DNA of 64,000 nucleotides from Mycolicibacterium palauense (GCF_002592005.1 NZ_NVQF01000009.1:42101-106100), one strand, 5' to 3'. Positions 17,964-25,692 are shown, counted from the first letter of the stretch. Made by a program: numbers and translations. The notes: generated by a model from the letters alone, not told the origin.

Positions 17964-18608
17964 GTGACGAAGTCGACGGGCCCGGGTGCGGAGCGGCTCG
18001 GGCGTCCCCGCCTGTTCGATGACGACACCGAGCGGCGGATGATCATGGACGCCGCGGTGCGGGTGATGGACCGAAACGGCTACACGGCGATGTCGGTCGC
18101 GGATGTGTTGGCCGAGGCCGCCCTGTCGACCAGCAGTTTCTACCGGCATTTCGCGTCCAAGGACGCGCTGGCCGAGGCGTTGATCCGCCGGGACGGCCGT
18201 TCGGCGAGGCGCTATCTGGAGCGGGCCGTCGGCGCGGCGGCCGACCCGCTGGCCGCGTTTCACGCCTGGCTGGACGCGCTGCTCGACTTGTTCTTCGCGC
18301 CCCGGCGAGCCGAACGGGTGGTGCTGTTCAGCGCGGCCGACGTGCTGGGCTCCAAGACCATGACCGAGGTGACCGAGGAGATGCGGTGGCTGCTGGCCGA
18401 GCCGGCGGTCGAGGTGCTGCGCGCCGGCCACCGTGCCGGGGTGCTGAATTCGCCTGCCCCCGAGGCCGATGCGGTGAGCCTGTTCGCTCTGGTGAGCCAG
18501 CTGGCGTGGTCCGAGCACGGGTACCGCGGGGACCGGGTGGGCACCCGCGCCCACGTGATGCGGTTCGCCGGTCCGGCCCTGCGGCTGTCACCCCAGCCGG
18601 GTCAATAG
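17964..18608 (+). CDS. TetR-family transcriptional regulator
   Basis: 214 residues. The N-terminal helix-turn-helix domain reads MIMDAAVRVMDRNGYTAMSVADVLAEAALSTSSFYRHFASKDALAEAL split over residues ~27-75, typical TetR; the remainder is an all-helical ligand domain. The GTG at 17964 is chosen because the perfect ribosome-binding site GAGAAGGAGG lies 6-7 bases before it; longer in-frame starts lack one. It is divergent from lipW and convergent (21-bp overlap) with the thiolase-fold gene. Candidate targets are lipW and the thiolase/DUF35/P450 genes, whose promoter region carries two palindromes. Confidence 0.85.
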   Translation: MTKSTGPGAERLGRPRLFDDDTERRMIMDAAVRVMDRNGYTAMSVADVLAEAALSTSSFYRHFASKDALAEALIRRDGRSARRYLERAVGAAADPLAAFHAWLDALLDLFFAPRRAERVVLFSAADVLGSKTMTEVTEEMRWLLAEPAVEVLRAGHRAGVLNSPAPEADAVSLFALVSQLAWSEHGYRGDRVGTRAHVMRFAGPALRLSPQPGQ

Positions 18609-19787
18609 CATGCATCCCGAGACGGGGCCGCCCCCGTTGGACACCACCGCGACCTCGGGCGTCCCGCCGACCTGACGGGCGCCGCCCTCGCCGCGCAGCT
18701 GCAGCACCGCCTCGTGCAGGAATCCGTACCCGTGCAGGCGGCCCGCCGACAACTGGCCGCCGTGGGTGTTGACCGGCAATTCGCCGTCGAGTGCGATCCG
18801 GTGCCCGCCGTCGACGAACGGCCCGCTCTCGCCGTGGCCGCAGAACCCGAGTGCCTCCAGCCACGACATCGTCAGCCAGGAGAAGCCGTCGTAGAGTTCG
18901 GCGACGTCGACGTCGGTGGGCCGCAGGTCGGTGCGCGACCACATCTGTGCGGCCGAGGTCCGTGCGGGCATGGTCGTCAGGTCGTCCCACTGGTCCCAGG
19001 ACGGGCGGCCGCGCAGCGCGGTGCCGACGGCCTCGATGCGCGCCACCGGATGGGCGACGGCCCGGGCGTGCTCGGAGAGCGAGACGACCAGCGCCGTGGA
19101 ACCGTCCACCGGGACGTCGCAGTCGTAGAGCCGGAACGGGGTGGAGATCATCCGCGCGGCCAGGTAGTCCTCCATGGTCAGCGGGTCGCGGAAGACCGCC
19201 CTGTCGTTCAGTGCGGCGTTGCGCCGCGCGGTGAGCGCGATCTGGGCCAGTTGCCGTTCGGTGGTGCCGAATTCGTGGATGTGCCGGTTGGCGTACATGG
19301 CCAGCCAGTTGGCCGCGGAGTACGCGCGAAACGGCAGGGTCCACTGCATCACCCCCGTCGCGGTCACCCCGGTCGCACCGTCGCCGCCGAGGCCGATGCC
19401 GGGCCGTCCGCCCCGGCCCTGCGCGGTGGATTCGGTCACCGTCCGGTAGACCAGCACGTGGCGGGCCAGTCCCATCGAGACGGCCATCGCGGCGTTGATC
19501 ACGGCCTGCAGCTGTGCCGGTCCCTCGGCGCCGCCGCTGTGCCAGTTCAGCTCCAGCCGCAGCGCATCCTGGACGGCGGGCGAGCCGGGGCCGCTGAACC
19601 CCGGATATCCGGCGATGCCGCCCGGATAGGTGGCCAGGCCGTCGATGTCGGCGACGGTCAGCCCGGCGTCGCCGATCGCCGCCAGTGCGGCGTCGACGGT
19701 GAGCGCGAGTTCGTCGCGGCCGAGCCGGCGGCCGATCTCCGACTGGCCGATGCCGGAGATGACCGCGCGGTTCTCCGGGGACCTCAT
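18588..19787 (-). CDS. Thiolase-fold lipid-transfer/aldolase-like protein
   Basis: 399 residues of the SCP-x/Ltp thiolase-like family (VISGIGQSEIGRRLGRDELALTVDAALAAIGDAGL at the start, NTHGGQLSAGRLHGYGFLHEAV and SNGGGPVSGCMLL near the end). At the place of the thiolase nucleophile (~residues 81-95, NWHSGGAEGPAQLQ) there is no Cys, as in the Ltp2-type retro-aldolases rather than true thiolases. It overlaps (ATGA) a DUF35 gene on its 5' side. Known Ltp2 enzymes form a complex with a DUF35 partner to cleave a beta-hydroxy acyl-CoA side chain in steroid catabolism. That chemistry is the best inference here, with the substrate open. Confidence 0.78.
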   Translation of the reverse strand: MRSPENRAVISGIGQSEIGRRLGRDELALTVDAALAAIGDAGLTVADIDGLATYPGGIAGYPGFSGPGSPAVQDALRLELNWHSGGAEGPAQLQAVINAAMAVSMGLARHVLVYRTVTESTAQGRGGRPGIGLGGDGATGVTATGVMQWTLPFRAYSAANWLAMYANRHIHEFGTTERQLAQIALTARRNAALNDRAVFRDPLTMEDYLAARMISTPFRLYDCDVPVDGSTALVVSLSEHARAVAHPVARIEAVGTALRGRPSWDQWDDLTTMPARTSAAQMWSRTDLRPTDVDVAELYDGFSWLTMSWLEALGFCGHGESGPFVDGGHRIALDGELPVNTHGGQLSAGRLHGYGFLHEAVLQLRGEGGARQVGGTPEVAVVSNGGGPVSGCMLLTRLG

Positions 19788-20194
19788 GACGCCGCGGGAC
19801 AAAACAGCGGCAGGTGGATCGGTTCGTGCCGCTCGAACGTCACCTCGAGTGGCATGCCGACGTGGACGTCGTCGGGGGAGACGCCGACGACGTTGGTCGT
19901 CAGCCGCAGTCCGGGTTGTTCGGGGAATTCGACGATGCCGATGACGTAGGGCCGGCTGTCGCCGTCCCAGGCCTGGTGGTTGACCGTGAACGAGTACAGC
20001 GTGGCGCGCCCGGACACGGGATGTGGCGACGCGTCGCGGCTCCCGCACCGGGGGCAGTACGGGGCGGGCGGGTGGATGTAGAACGTGCACGCCGTGCACC
20101 GCAGAAACCGCAGCGCCCCGTCGCGGCCCATGGTCCAGAAGAAGCCGGTGGGCCCGTCCGCCGGCGGCAGCACGCGCCTCGGTTCCGTCGGCAT
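19784..20194 (-). CDS. DUF35 OB-fold/zinc-ribbon acyl-CoA-associated protein
   Basis: 136 residues. A rubredoxin-like zinc ribbon (CTAC, then 11 residues, then CPRC) is followed by an OB-fold domain (GRATLYSFTVNHQAW ... YVIGIVEFPEQPGLRLTTNVVG). DUF35 proteins bind CoA thioesters and partner thiolase-fold enzymes; here the stop overlaps the start of the thiolase-like gene by ATGA, which fixes the partner. It probably starts the transcript from the divergent promoter shared with the P450. Confidence 0.88.
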   Translation of the reverse strand: MPTEPRRVLPPADGPTGFFWTMGRDGALRFLRCTACTFYIHPPAPYCPRCGSRDASPHPVSGRATLYSFTVNHQAWDGDSRPYVIGIVEFPEQPGLRLTTNVVGVSPDDVHVGMPLEVTFERHEPIHLPLFCPAAS

Positions 20195-20410
20195 GGTGCG
20201 CTCCCTCCAGCCTCGTGGGCGGCAGTGCCCGAGACTTCAAAAATAGCATTTGAAAAATATGGTGCCTAATGGCACGCTGGTCACAGCGACGCGGCTGGGG
20301 GGACCGCGCCGCCGAGTGTGACGTCGACGACAACGTCGGTGAAGACGTCGGTGAAGACGGTCGGTGAAGACGTCGCTGAAGACGTCGGTGAGCCTGTCGA
20401 GGAGCCTGCA
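20195..20410. promoter_or_regulatory. Divergent promoter with two palindromes (DUF35 gene / P450)
   Basis: An unusually AT-rich patch lies 25-70 bp upstream of the DUF35 start. It holds an inverted repeat TTCAAA, 7-nt spacer, TTTGAA (20236-20254) and a tighter palindrome GTGCC-TAAT-GGCAC (20262-20275). Both fit TetR-class operator geometry; the TetR gene at 18 kb is the nearest candidate. The right part (20333-20392) is tandem repeat sequence upstream of the chosen P450 start. Confidence 0.5.
20333..20392. repeat. 12-bp tandem repeats upstream of / at the P450 start
   Basis: Five units of ACGTCGGTGAAG type; the third has 13 bases and the last 11, so the array changes reading frame internally. 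This argues against the array being selected as coding sequence and supports a P450 start downstream of it. Confidence 0.8.
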
Positions 20411-21709
20411 GTGGCGCACGAAACGCCGGCACCGCGAGAACCGCGTGCATCGTCGGCTGCATCCGGGTCGGTGACACCAGGGCCTTCGGTGACACCAGGG
20501 CCTTCGGCGACACTGTCCAACCCGCTGGGGCTGGCCGGGGACGAGGTGGGCACCAACCCCCACCCGATCTACGCGGGCCTGCGCGAGAACTCGCCGGTGC
20601 TGCACGTCGACGGGGTCGGCACCCTGGTCAGTTCGTGGGCGCTGGTCGACGAGGTGCTCGACGACGTGGGACTGTTCTCCTCGGCGTTGACCGCCGGCGA
20701 CCTCAAGAATGAGCGCCCGTTGATCCCGCTGCAGATCGACCCGCCCGAGCACCGCAAGTTCCGGCGCATCCTCGACCCGCTGTTCTCGCCGAAACGGATG
20801 AAACAGCGTGAGGGTGACGTCGAGGATCTGGTCCATCGTCTGATCGACGGCTTCGCGGGATCGCCCGAAATCGACTTCGTCGCCGACTTCTCGGTGCCCT
20901 TTCCCAGCCAGGTGTTCCTGACGATGCTGGGGCTGCCCGTCGCCGAGCTCCCCCGCTTCCTGGCGATGAAGGACGGCATCATCAGGCCCGATGCCGTGGT
21001 GGGCAAGCCCTACGACCATCCCGAGGTCCAGGCGCACCAGCGTGCCACGGCCCGGTCGATCTACGACTACTTCGACGGGGTGATCGCCTCGCGCCGGGGC
21101 CAGGGTGGCGACGACCTGATGAGCCATTTCCTGAGCGCCGAGATCGACGGCGAACGGCTGAGTCACGACGACATCCTCGACATCTGCTTTCTGTTCCTGA
21201 TCGCCGGTCTGGACACCGTGTCGGCCTCGCTGGACTGCTTCTTCAAGCATCTGATCGACAACCCGGCCCTGCGGCGGGCCATCACCGATGACCCGGACCT
21301 GGTCCCCGCGGTGGTCGAGGAGCTGCTGCGTTGGGAGACGCCGGTGATGGTGGTCCCGCGTGCGGCGACCCGCGACACGGTCCTGGGCGGCTGCCCGATC
21401 CGGACCGGTGAGCGGGTCCTGGTGATGCTCGGTGCGGCCAACACCGACGGCTCCGCCGAACCGGGCAACGAGTCTCCCGAGTTCTCCCGCAAGATCAAGC
21501 GCCACTTCGGTTTCGGTGGCGGACCCCACCGGTGTCTGGGGTCGCATCTGGCGCGTGTCGAACTGCAGATGGCCCTGCGGGTCTGGCACCGGCGCGTCCC
21601 CGACTACGCGCTGAAGCCGGGTGCCGAGCTGAGGTTCACCACCGGTGTCCGGGCCGCGCACGCCTTCCCGATGACCCTGGGCCCCGTGCTGCCCCGCGGA
21701 TATCCGTGA
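20411..21709 (+). CDS. Cytochrome P450
   Basis: 432 residues from the GTG at 20411, which has GAGGAG seven bases upstream. Longer in-frame GTG starts (to 20318) run through a frame-slipped repeat array, and later GTGs (20471, 20489) would give the more usual ~410 aa. The oxygen-binding I-helix reads LIAGLDTVS (AGxDT), the ExxR motif is in VVEELLRWETP, and the heme thiolate is C375 in FGFGGGPHRCLGSHLARVE. It is a soluble bacterial class I P450 needing ferredoxin and reductase, neither of which is nearby. Coupling (GTGA overlap) to an enoyl-CoA hydratase and divergence from the aldolase-like pair suggest an acyl-chain or steroid-type substrate. CYP family not assigned. Confidence 0.9.
   Translation: MAHETPAPREPRASSAASGSVTPGPSVTPGPSATLSNPLGLAGDEVGTNPHPIYAGLRENSPVLHVDGVGTLVSSWALVDEVLDDVGLFSSALTAGDLKNERPLIPLQIDPPEHRKFRRILDPLFSPKRMKQREGDVEDLVHRLIDGFAGSPEIDFVADFSVPFPSQVFLTMLGLPVAELPRFLAMKDGIIRPDAVVGKPYDHPEVQAHQRATARSIYDYFDGVIASRRGQGGDDLMSHFLSAEIDGERLSHDDILDICFLFLIAGLDTVSASLDCFFKHLIDNPALRRAITDDPDLVPAVVEELLRWETPVMVVPRAATRDTVLGGCPIRTGERVLVMLGAANTDGSAEPGNESPEFSRKIKRHFGFGGGPHRCLGSHLARVELQMALRVWHRRVPDYALKPGAELRFTTGVRAAHAFPMTLGPVLPRGYP
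20468..20513. repeat. 18-bp tandem duplication in the P450 N-terminus
   Basis: TCGGTGACACCAGGGCCT occurs twice (20468-20485, 20486-20503) with a partial third copy, encoding SVTPGP-SVTPGP-SAT just before the P450 fold begins. Confidence 0.9.
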
Positions 21710-22419
21710 TCGAGGAACGCGGCGACGGCGGCGTGACATGGCTGACGGCCGACCGGCCGGATCGGTTGAACAGCTTCACCGCCGACGACTATCGGGACCT
21801 GCACCTGGCCCTGAGCCGGCTGAAGGCCGACCCGGCGACCCGTGTCGTGGTGCTGTCCGGCCGGGGACGGGCGTTCTCCGCGGGCGCGGACCGCTCACTG
21901 CTGTCCGACGTGCACGGCGAGGAGGACGGGCGGCGTGCGGGTGCCGAGTTCGACCGCCTCATCACGGTGCTGTCGGGTTTCGACAAGCCGCTTTTCGCGG
22001 CCGTGAACGGACTGGCGGTGGGCTTCGGGGCCACCCTGCTGCTGTTCTGCGACTTCGTGGTCGCAGCCGAGAGCGCCCGGCTGCGAATGCCGTTCACCAG
22101 TCTGGGGCTGGTACCGGAGGCCGGCAGCTCGGTGCTGCTGGCGTCGCGCATGCGCTGGGCCGACGCCATGTGGGCGGTGTTGTCCAGCGAGTGGCTCGAC
22201 GCCCACGAGGCGGCGCGCGCCGGGCTGGTGTGGCGGGTGGCCCCCGACGGGGAGCTGGTCACCGTGGTCGCCGACTACGCGCGACGTGTCGCCGACCGGG
22301 ACCCGTCCTCGGTGCGTGCGGCCAAGCGGTTGCTGACCGCCGGTCGTGCCGAGGCGGTCCGGGCCGGGCTGGTGCGCGAACTCGCCGAGATGACGGCCTT
22401 GTTCGGGCACCGCCGCTGA
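21706..22419 (+). CDS. Enoyl-CoA hydratase/isomerase
   Basis: 237 residues from a GTG overlapping the P450 stop (GTGA). Crotonase blocks are clear: RPDRLNSFTADDYRDL, the first oxyanion segment SGRGRAFSAGADRSLL, the second NGLAVGFGATLLLFCDFVVA, then FTSLGLVPEAGSSVLL with a Glu in the usual position. Slightly short for the family (~255). It probably hydrates or isomerises a 2-enoyl-CoA in the pathway of the coupled P450. It is convergent with the GntR gene, only 4 bp apart. Confidence 0.88.
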   Translation: MIEERGDGGVTWLTADRPDRLNSFTADDYRDLHLALSRLKADPATRVVVLSGRGRAFSAGADRSLLSDVHGEEDGRRAGAEFDRLITVLSGFDKPLFAAVNGLAVGFGATLLLFCDFVVAAESARLRMPFTSLGLVPEAGSSVLLASRMRWADAMWAVLSSEWLDAHEAARAGLVWRVAPDGELVTVVADYARRVADRDPSSVRAAKRLLTAGRAEAVRAGLVRELAEMTALFGHRR

Positions 22420-22423
22420 GTGT

Positions 22424-23128
22424 TCACCGGTCGGTCAGCAGCGCTTCGAAGGCGACCCGGTCTCCGCGGTAGAGCGACCGGACCACCTCGATCGGCGACC
22501 CCTCGATGTCCAGCGAGCGGCGGTGCAGGCGCAGCATCGGCATGGCGGTCGTGGTCTCCAGCAGGCCGGCCTCGCGCGGGGAGGCCAGCACCGTCTCGAT
22601 GCGCTCGACCGCGGACCCGAACACCACGCCGGTGGCGCGGATGGCCGCGTACAGGGAGGTGGTGGGGTCGAACGTCGCGGTGAAGTCGCCGAATCGGTGC
22701 CGGGGCAGGAAGGTGCTCTCCAGCCCGATCCGCTGGCCGTCGGCCAGCAGCACCCGCTCCAGGTGCATGACGGTGGTGTCCTCGGCGACGTCGAGTGCCG
22801 CCGCCAGTTCGGCGCCGGCCGCGATGTCCTCCCAGTTGACCAGCAGCCGGCCCGGCTTGCGGCCCATGGTCAGCGCGCCCTCGGTGTATGACTTCAGCGA
22901 AAGCGGTTGGGTGAGTTTGGGTGTGGCGACCACGGTGCCCCGTCCGCGCCGTTCGATCCGGCCCTCGACCAGCAGTTCCTGCAGTGCCTGGCGGACGGTT
23001 TCGCGGGCGACGCCGAACCGGCCGGCCAGATCACGCTCCGACGGTAGGGGGTCACCCTCGACGAGATCGGCCAGCAGTTCGTCGACCGCCCGGCGGATCA
23101 GATGGGGTTTGGAGGTCCGGTCGGTCAT
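22424..23128 (-). CDS. GntR-family (HutC/UTRA) repressor of phosphonate genes
   Basis: 234 residues from the ATG at 23128. An N-terminal winged helix (DPLPSERDLAGRFGVARETVRQALQELLVEGRIERRGRGTVV, residues ~25-70) precedes a UTRA ligand domain (AEDTTVMHLERVLLADGQRIGLESTFLPRHRFGD onward). This is the PhnF-like architecture. Its ATG overlaps the stop of the HD oxygenase gene (ATGA), so repressor and oxygenase are co-transcribed. The palindrome at 23681-23698 fits the HutC-subfamily consensus (GT-M-TA-K-AC) and lies at the head of this transcript and before the divergent operon, implying autoregulation and control of both arms. The ligand is probably the phosphonate or a breakdown product (inference). 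Confidence 0.88.
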   Translation of the reverse strand: MTDRTSKPHLIRRAVDELLADLVEGDPLPSERDLAGRFGVARETVRQALQELLVEGRIERRGRGTVVATPKLTQPLSLKSYTEGALTMGRKPGRLLVNWEDIAAGAELAAALDVAEDTTVMHLERVLLADGQRIGLESTFLPRHRFGDFTATFDPTTSLYAAIRATGVVFGSAVERIETVLASPREAGLLETTTAMPMLRLHRRSLDIEGSPIEVVRSLYRGDRVAFEALLTDR

Positions 23129-23682
23129 GGCGACAGCTGTTGCCGCAGCACCCGTTCGGCGATCACCAGCACGTCGTCGATGGTAGCGCCGACGCCGCCG
23201 GGGTTCTTGGCGGCATCGTCGTAGCGCCGCAACCGAAGTGCATCCGGCCACCACGGGTGGCCGGTGAACGACGGATCGACGCCCGGGCCGCCCTGGGCCG
23301 CCAGCGACTGCGCCGAGGCCGCGGTCAGTTGCCCGCCGTAGCCGGGGTCGGTCGCGGCGAGGAACTGCTTGGCGGCCACGTGCGCGCCGGCCAGCCACCC
23401 GACCCGGGCGCCGAACCGGGGTGTGAGCCAGTCGCGGGCGGCGGTGTCGTGGTGGGTGTAGGCCCCGGGGTGGTCGGCAGCGTCCAGCAGCGGGCTGTGC
23501 CCGAGGTCATGTAGGGCGGCGGCGAGTACCAGTTCATCGTCGGCTCCGTCCTCGGCGGCGCGGGCCGCCGACTGCAGAGCGTGGTCGAGCTCGTCGACCG
23601 TCTCCTCGTCCCAGACGCCGCGCAGCGATTCCAGCAGGCGACGGGTTTCCTTGAGCACCAACACATCGTCAGTGTATCCCAA
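23125..23682 (-). CDS. PhnZ-type HD-domain diiron oxygenase for phosphonate cleavage
   Basis: 185 residues from TTG 23682; a GTG at 23664 is the alternative and avoids the operator. PhnZ enzymes use a mixed-valence diiron site to cleave the C-P bond of a 1-hydroxyphosphonate. Visible counterparts of PhnZ residues (remembered numbering) are H34, H58-D59 and H62 in AALHDLGH, an HH pair at 77-78, H101, K105, S123 and the acidic pair D155/D156. E27 is present, but the loop residue matching PhnZ Tyr24 is Trp (W24 in VWDEE). No 2-oxoglutarate-dependent partner (PhnY/TmpA), which makes the hydroxylated substrate, is in the window. It overlaps the GntR gene. Confidence 0.82.
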   Translation of the reverse strand: MGYTDDVLVLKETRRLLESLRGVWDEETVDELDHALQSAARAAEDGADDELVLAAALHDLGHSPLLDAADHPGAYTHHDTAARDWLTPRFGARVGWLAGAHVAAKQFLAATDPGYGGQLTAASAQSLAAQGGPGVDPSFTGHPWWPDALRLRRYDDAAKNPGGVGATIDDVLVIAERVLRQQLSP

Positions 23683-23698
23683 TTGGTCTATACCAATT
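23681..23698. promoter_or_regulatory. HutC/PhnF-type operator between divergent phosphonate genes
   Basis: AATTGGT-CTAT-ACCAATT: two perfect 7-bp arms around a 4-bp centre. The core GGTCTATACC fits the HutC-subfamily GntR consensus GT(A/C)TA(G/T)AC and is close to the PhnF site as I remember it from M. smegmatis. It overlaps the putative TTG start of the HD oxygenase gene and lies 75 bp before the FAD oxidoreductase gene, so one site could control both directions. Confidence 0.75.
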
Positions 23699-23772
23699 GT
23701 TTACCGGCTGTTCGGGCGCCCCACATCCGGCGGACGGCCGGCCGTAGGGATGGCTGGGAAAGGTGACTCGGC

Positions 23773-24888
23773 ATGCGTGTGGTGATCGTCGGTGGCGGGG
23801 TCCTCGGGACCATGCACGCCGTGGAGGCGGTGCGGCGGGGCCACCGCGTCACCCAACTCGAACGCGAGTCCGAGGCGCGGGGTGCCACCGTGCGCAACTT
23901 CGGTCTGGTCTGGGTCTCCGGGCGTGCCGGCTTCGAGCTCACCCCCGCCCTGCGCGCCCGCGAACTCTGGGAACGGCTCGCCGCGGATGTTCCCGGGATC
24001 GGGTTCCGGCCGGCCGGATCGCTGACGCTGCTGGCCACACCCCGCGAGGTCGCCGTCGCCGAGGAGGTGGCCGCGCGTGCGGACGCCGCACGTCGCGGGT
24101 TCACCCTGCTGGACCCGGCCGGGGTCCGCGCCCTGAACCCCGCCCTGCGCGGGAAGTACCTTGCCGGACTGCACTGTTCACGCGACGCCGCCGTCGAGTC
24201 CAGGCAGGCGCTGCCGGCCGTCCGGGCACACCTCGCCGAAACCGGCCGCTACACGTTCGTGCCCGGGACCGAGGCGCGGACGGTCGACGGCCGCGGCGTG
24301 CGTGACGATCGCGGATTCCGCCACGACGCCGACCTGGTGTTGTTGTGCCCGGGGGCCGCTCACGGCGGCCTGATCCGGGAGATCGCCGGGGAACTGCCGG
24401 TGCGCCGCGTGCGGCTGCAGATGATGCAGACCGAGCCGCTGGGCGAGCCGCTGACCACCGCGATCGCCGACGGCGACAGTTTCCGTTACTACCCGGGCTT
24501 CGCCGGTGACGGCCTGGACGAACTGTGCCGCACCGAACCACAGCGGCCGGTAGCCGCCGAACACCGGATGCAGCTGCTGTGTGTGCAGCGGCTGCACGGC
24601 GGGCTGACCATCGGCGACACCCACGAATACGACGAGCCGTTCGCCTTCGACGTCACCGAGGCCCCCTACACCCACCTGGTGGACGTGGTCGAACAGTTCC
24701 TCGGGCGCCCGCTGCCCCCGGTGCGCCGGCGTTGGGCCGGCGTCTACAGCCAGTGCGTCGACCCGGGACAGCTGGTCTGCCGGCACTTCGCCGGCGACGG
24801 CGTCTGGGTTGTCACCGGGCCGGGCGGTCGCGGGATGACCCTGGCCCCGGCCATCGCCGAGGAAACCGCCGATCTGATCGGGCTCTGA
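23773..24888 (+). CDS. FAD-dependent oxidoreductase of phosphonate clusters (TIGR03364 type)
   Basis: 371 residues, D-amino-acid-oxidase fold. A Rossmann FAD motif starts at residue 2 (VVIVGGGVLGTMHAVEA) and the C-terminal FAD segment is VTGPGGRGMTLAPAIAEETADL. A GGGAAAGGTGA-like ribosome-binding site precedes the ATG. Members of this group sit next to phosphonate genes and are thought to oxidise the amine of (N-alkyl) 2-aminoethylphosphonate to phosphonoacetaldehyde. That would feed the phosphonatase-like enzyme encoded next, in the absence of a PhnW transaminase gene in the window. The role is inference from family and context. Confidence 0.82.
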   Translation: MRVVIVGGGVLGTMHAVEAVRRGHRVTQLERESEARGATVRNFGLVWVSGRAGFELTPALRARELWERLAADVPGIGFRPAGSLTLLATPREVAVAEEVAARADAARRGFTLLDPAGVRALNPALRGKYLAGLHCSRDAAVESRQALPAVRAHLAETGRYTFVPGTEARTVDGRGVRDDRGFRHDADLVLLCPGAAHGGLIREIAGELPVRRVRLQMMQTEPLGEPLTTAIADGDSFRYYPGFAGDGLDELCRTEPQRPVAAEHRMQLLCVQRLHGGLTIGDTHEYDEPFAFDVTEAPYTHLVDVVEQFLGRPLPPVRRRWAGVYSQCVDPGQLVCRHFAGDGVWVVTGPGGRGMTLAPAIAEETADLIGL

Positions 24889-24945
24889 ACCGATCGACCC
24901 TGAACCGATCGACCCCGAACTGATCGACCCCGAACCGATCGACCC
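24886..24945. repeat. Four 15-bp tandem repeats at the FAD oxidoreductase stop
   Basis: The unit (T/C)GAAC(C/T)GATCGACCC occurs four times in a row with at most two differences between copies. The first copy begins on the TGA stop codon and the last ends 15 bp before the next start codon, next to the ribosome-binding site GGAAGGGAG. Confidence 0.95.
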
Positions 24946-24960
24946 CGGAAGGGAGAGCAC

Positions 24961-25644
24961 GTGTCCACGAAAGCGATCCAGGTGGCCGTCATCGACATGG
25001 CCGGCACCACGGTGGCCGACGACGGGCTGGTGGTCCGGGCGTTCGAACACGCCGCCACCGCTGCCGGGGTGCCGGAGAGCGGAGAACACCGCGAGCGTGC
25101 CCGCCGGTATGTCCTGGACACCATGGGGCAGTCCAAGATCGCGGTCTTCCGCGCGTTGTTCGAGACCGAGGATCTGGCCCAGCGGGCCAACCGGGCCTTC
25201 GAGCGGGCCTACGAGGACCTGATCGAGCAGGGTGGTGCGCGGCCCCTCGACGGTGCCGCCGACGCGATCACCCGGCTGCGTCAGGGTGGTGTTCGAGTCG
25301 CCCTGACAACGGGTTTCAGCGCGGTGACCCAGGAGAAGCTGCTCGCCGCCCTGGGCTGGCAGGCCCTGGCCGATCTCGTGCTCGCCCCCGGCGAGGGGGT
25401 CCGGGGCCGACCGTATCCGGACCTGATCCTCACCGCGCTGATGCGGCTGCAGGCCGACAGCGTGCACAACGTGGCCGCGCTCGGTGACACCAGCAGCGAC
25501 GTCGACTGCGCACTGCGCGCCGGCGTGGCCATCGCCGGCGGAGCCCTGACCGGCGCGCACGACGAGGACCAGCTGCGTGCCGCCGGAGCCACCCACGTCT
25601 TCGGTTCGGTGTCCGACTTCGCCGACCTGATCCTCACCGACTGA
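24961..25644 (+). CDS. Phosphonatase-like HAD hydrolase (PhnX-like)
   Basis: 227 residues from GTG with GGAAGGGAG eight bases upstream. HAD motif I is VIDMAGT (nucleophile D12), motif II LTTGFS, motif III around GVRGRPYPDLI, motif IV ALGDTSSDVD. In the cap domain, MGQSKIAVFRAL resembles the PhnX segment carrying the Schiff-base Lys, here K59. The enzyme is therefore expected to cleave phosphonoacetaldehyde, or a close aldehyde, to acetaldehyde and phosphate. It follows the FAD oxidoreductase, a plausible supplier of the aldehyde, and precedes the importer genes. Confidence 0.85.
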   Translation: MSTKAIQVAVIDMAGTTVADDGLVVRAFEHAATAAGVPESGEHRERARRYVLDTMGQSKIAVFRALFETEDLAQRANRAFERAYEDLIEQGGARPLDGAADAITRLRQGGVRVALTTGFSAVTQEKLLAALGWQALADLVLAPGEGVRGRPYPDLILTALMRLQADSVHNVAALGDTSSDVDCALRAGVAIAGGALTGAHDEDQLRAAGATHVFGSVSDFADLILTD

Positions 25645-25692
25645 GTGTCCGTACATCCGTCCGACCCATCCGAACGAAGAGAGGCCCGACCC

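Noticed and set aside
22414..22443. GCTGA/TCAGC hairpin between the hydratase and GntR genes as terminator
   Set aside because: Five-bp stem with a loop of ~15 bases, too weak to support.
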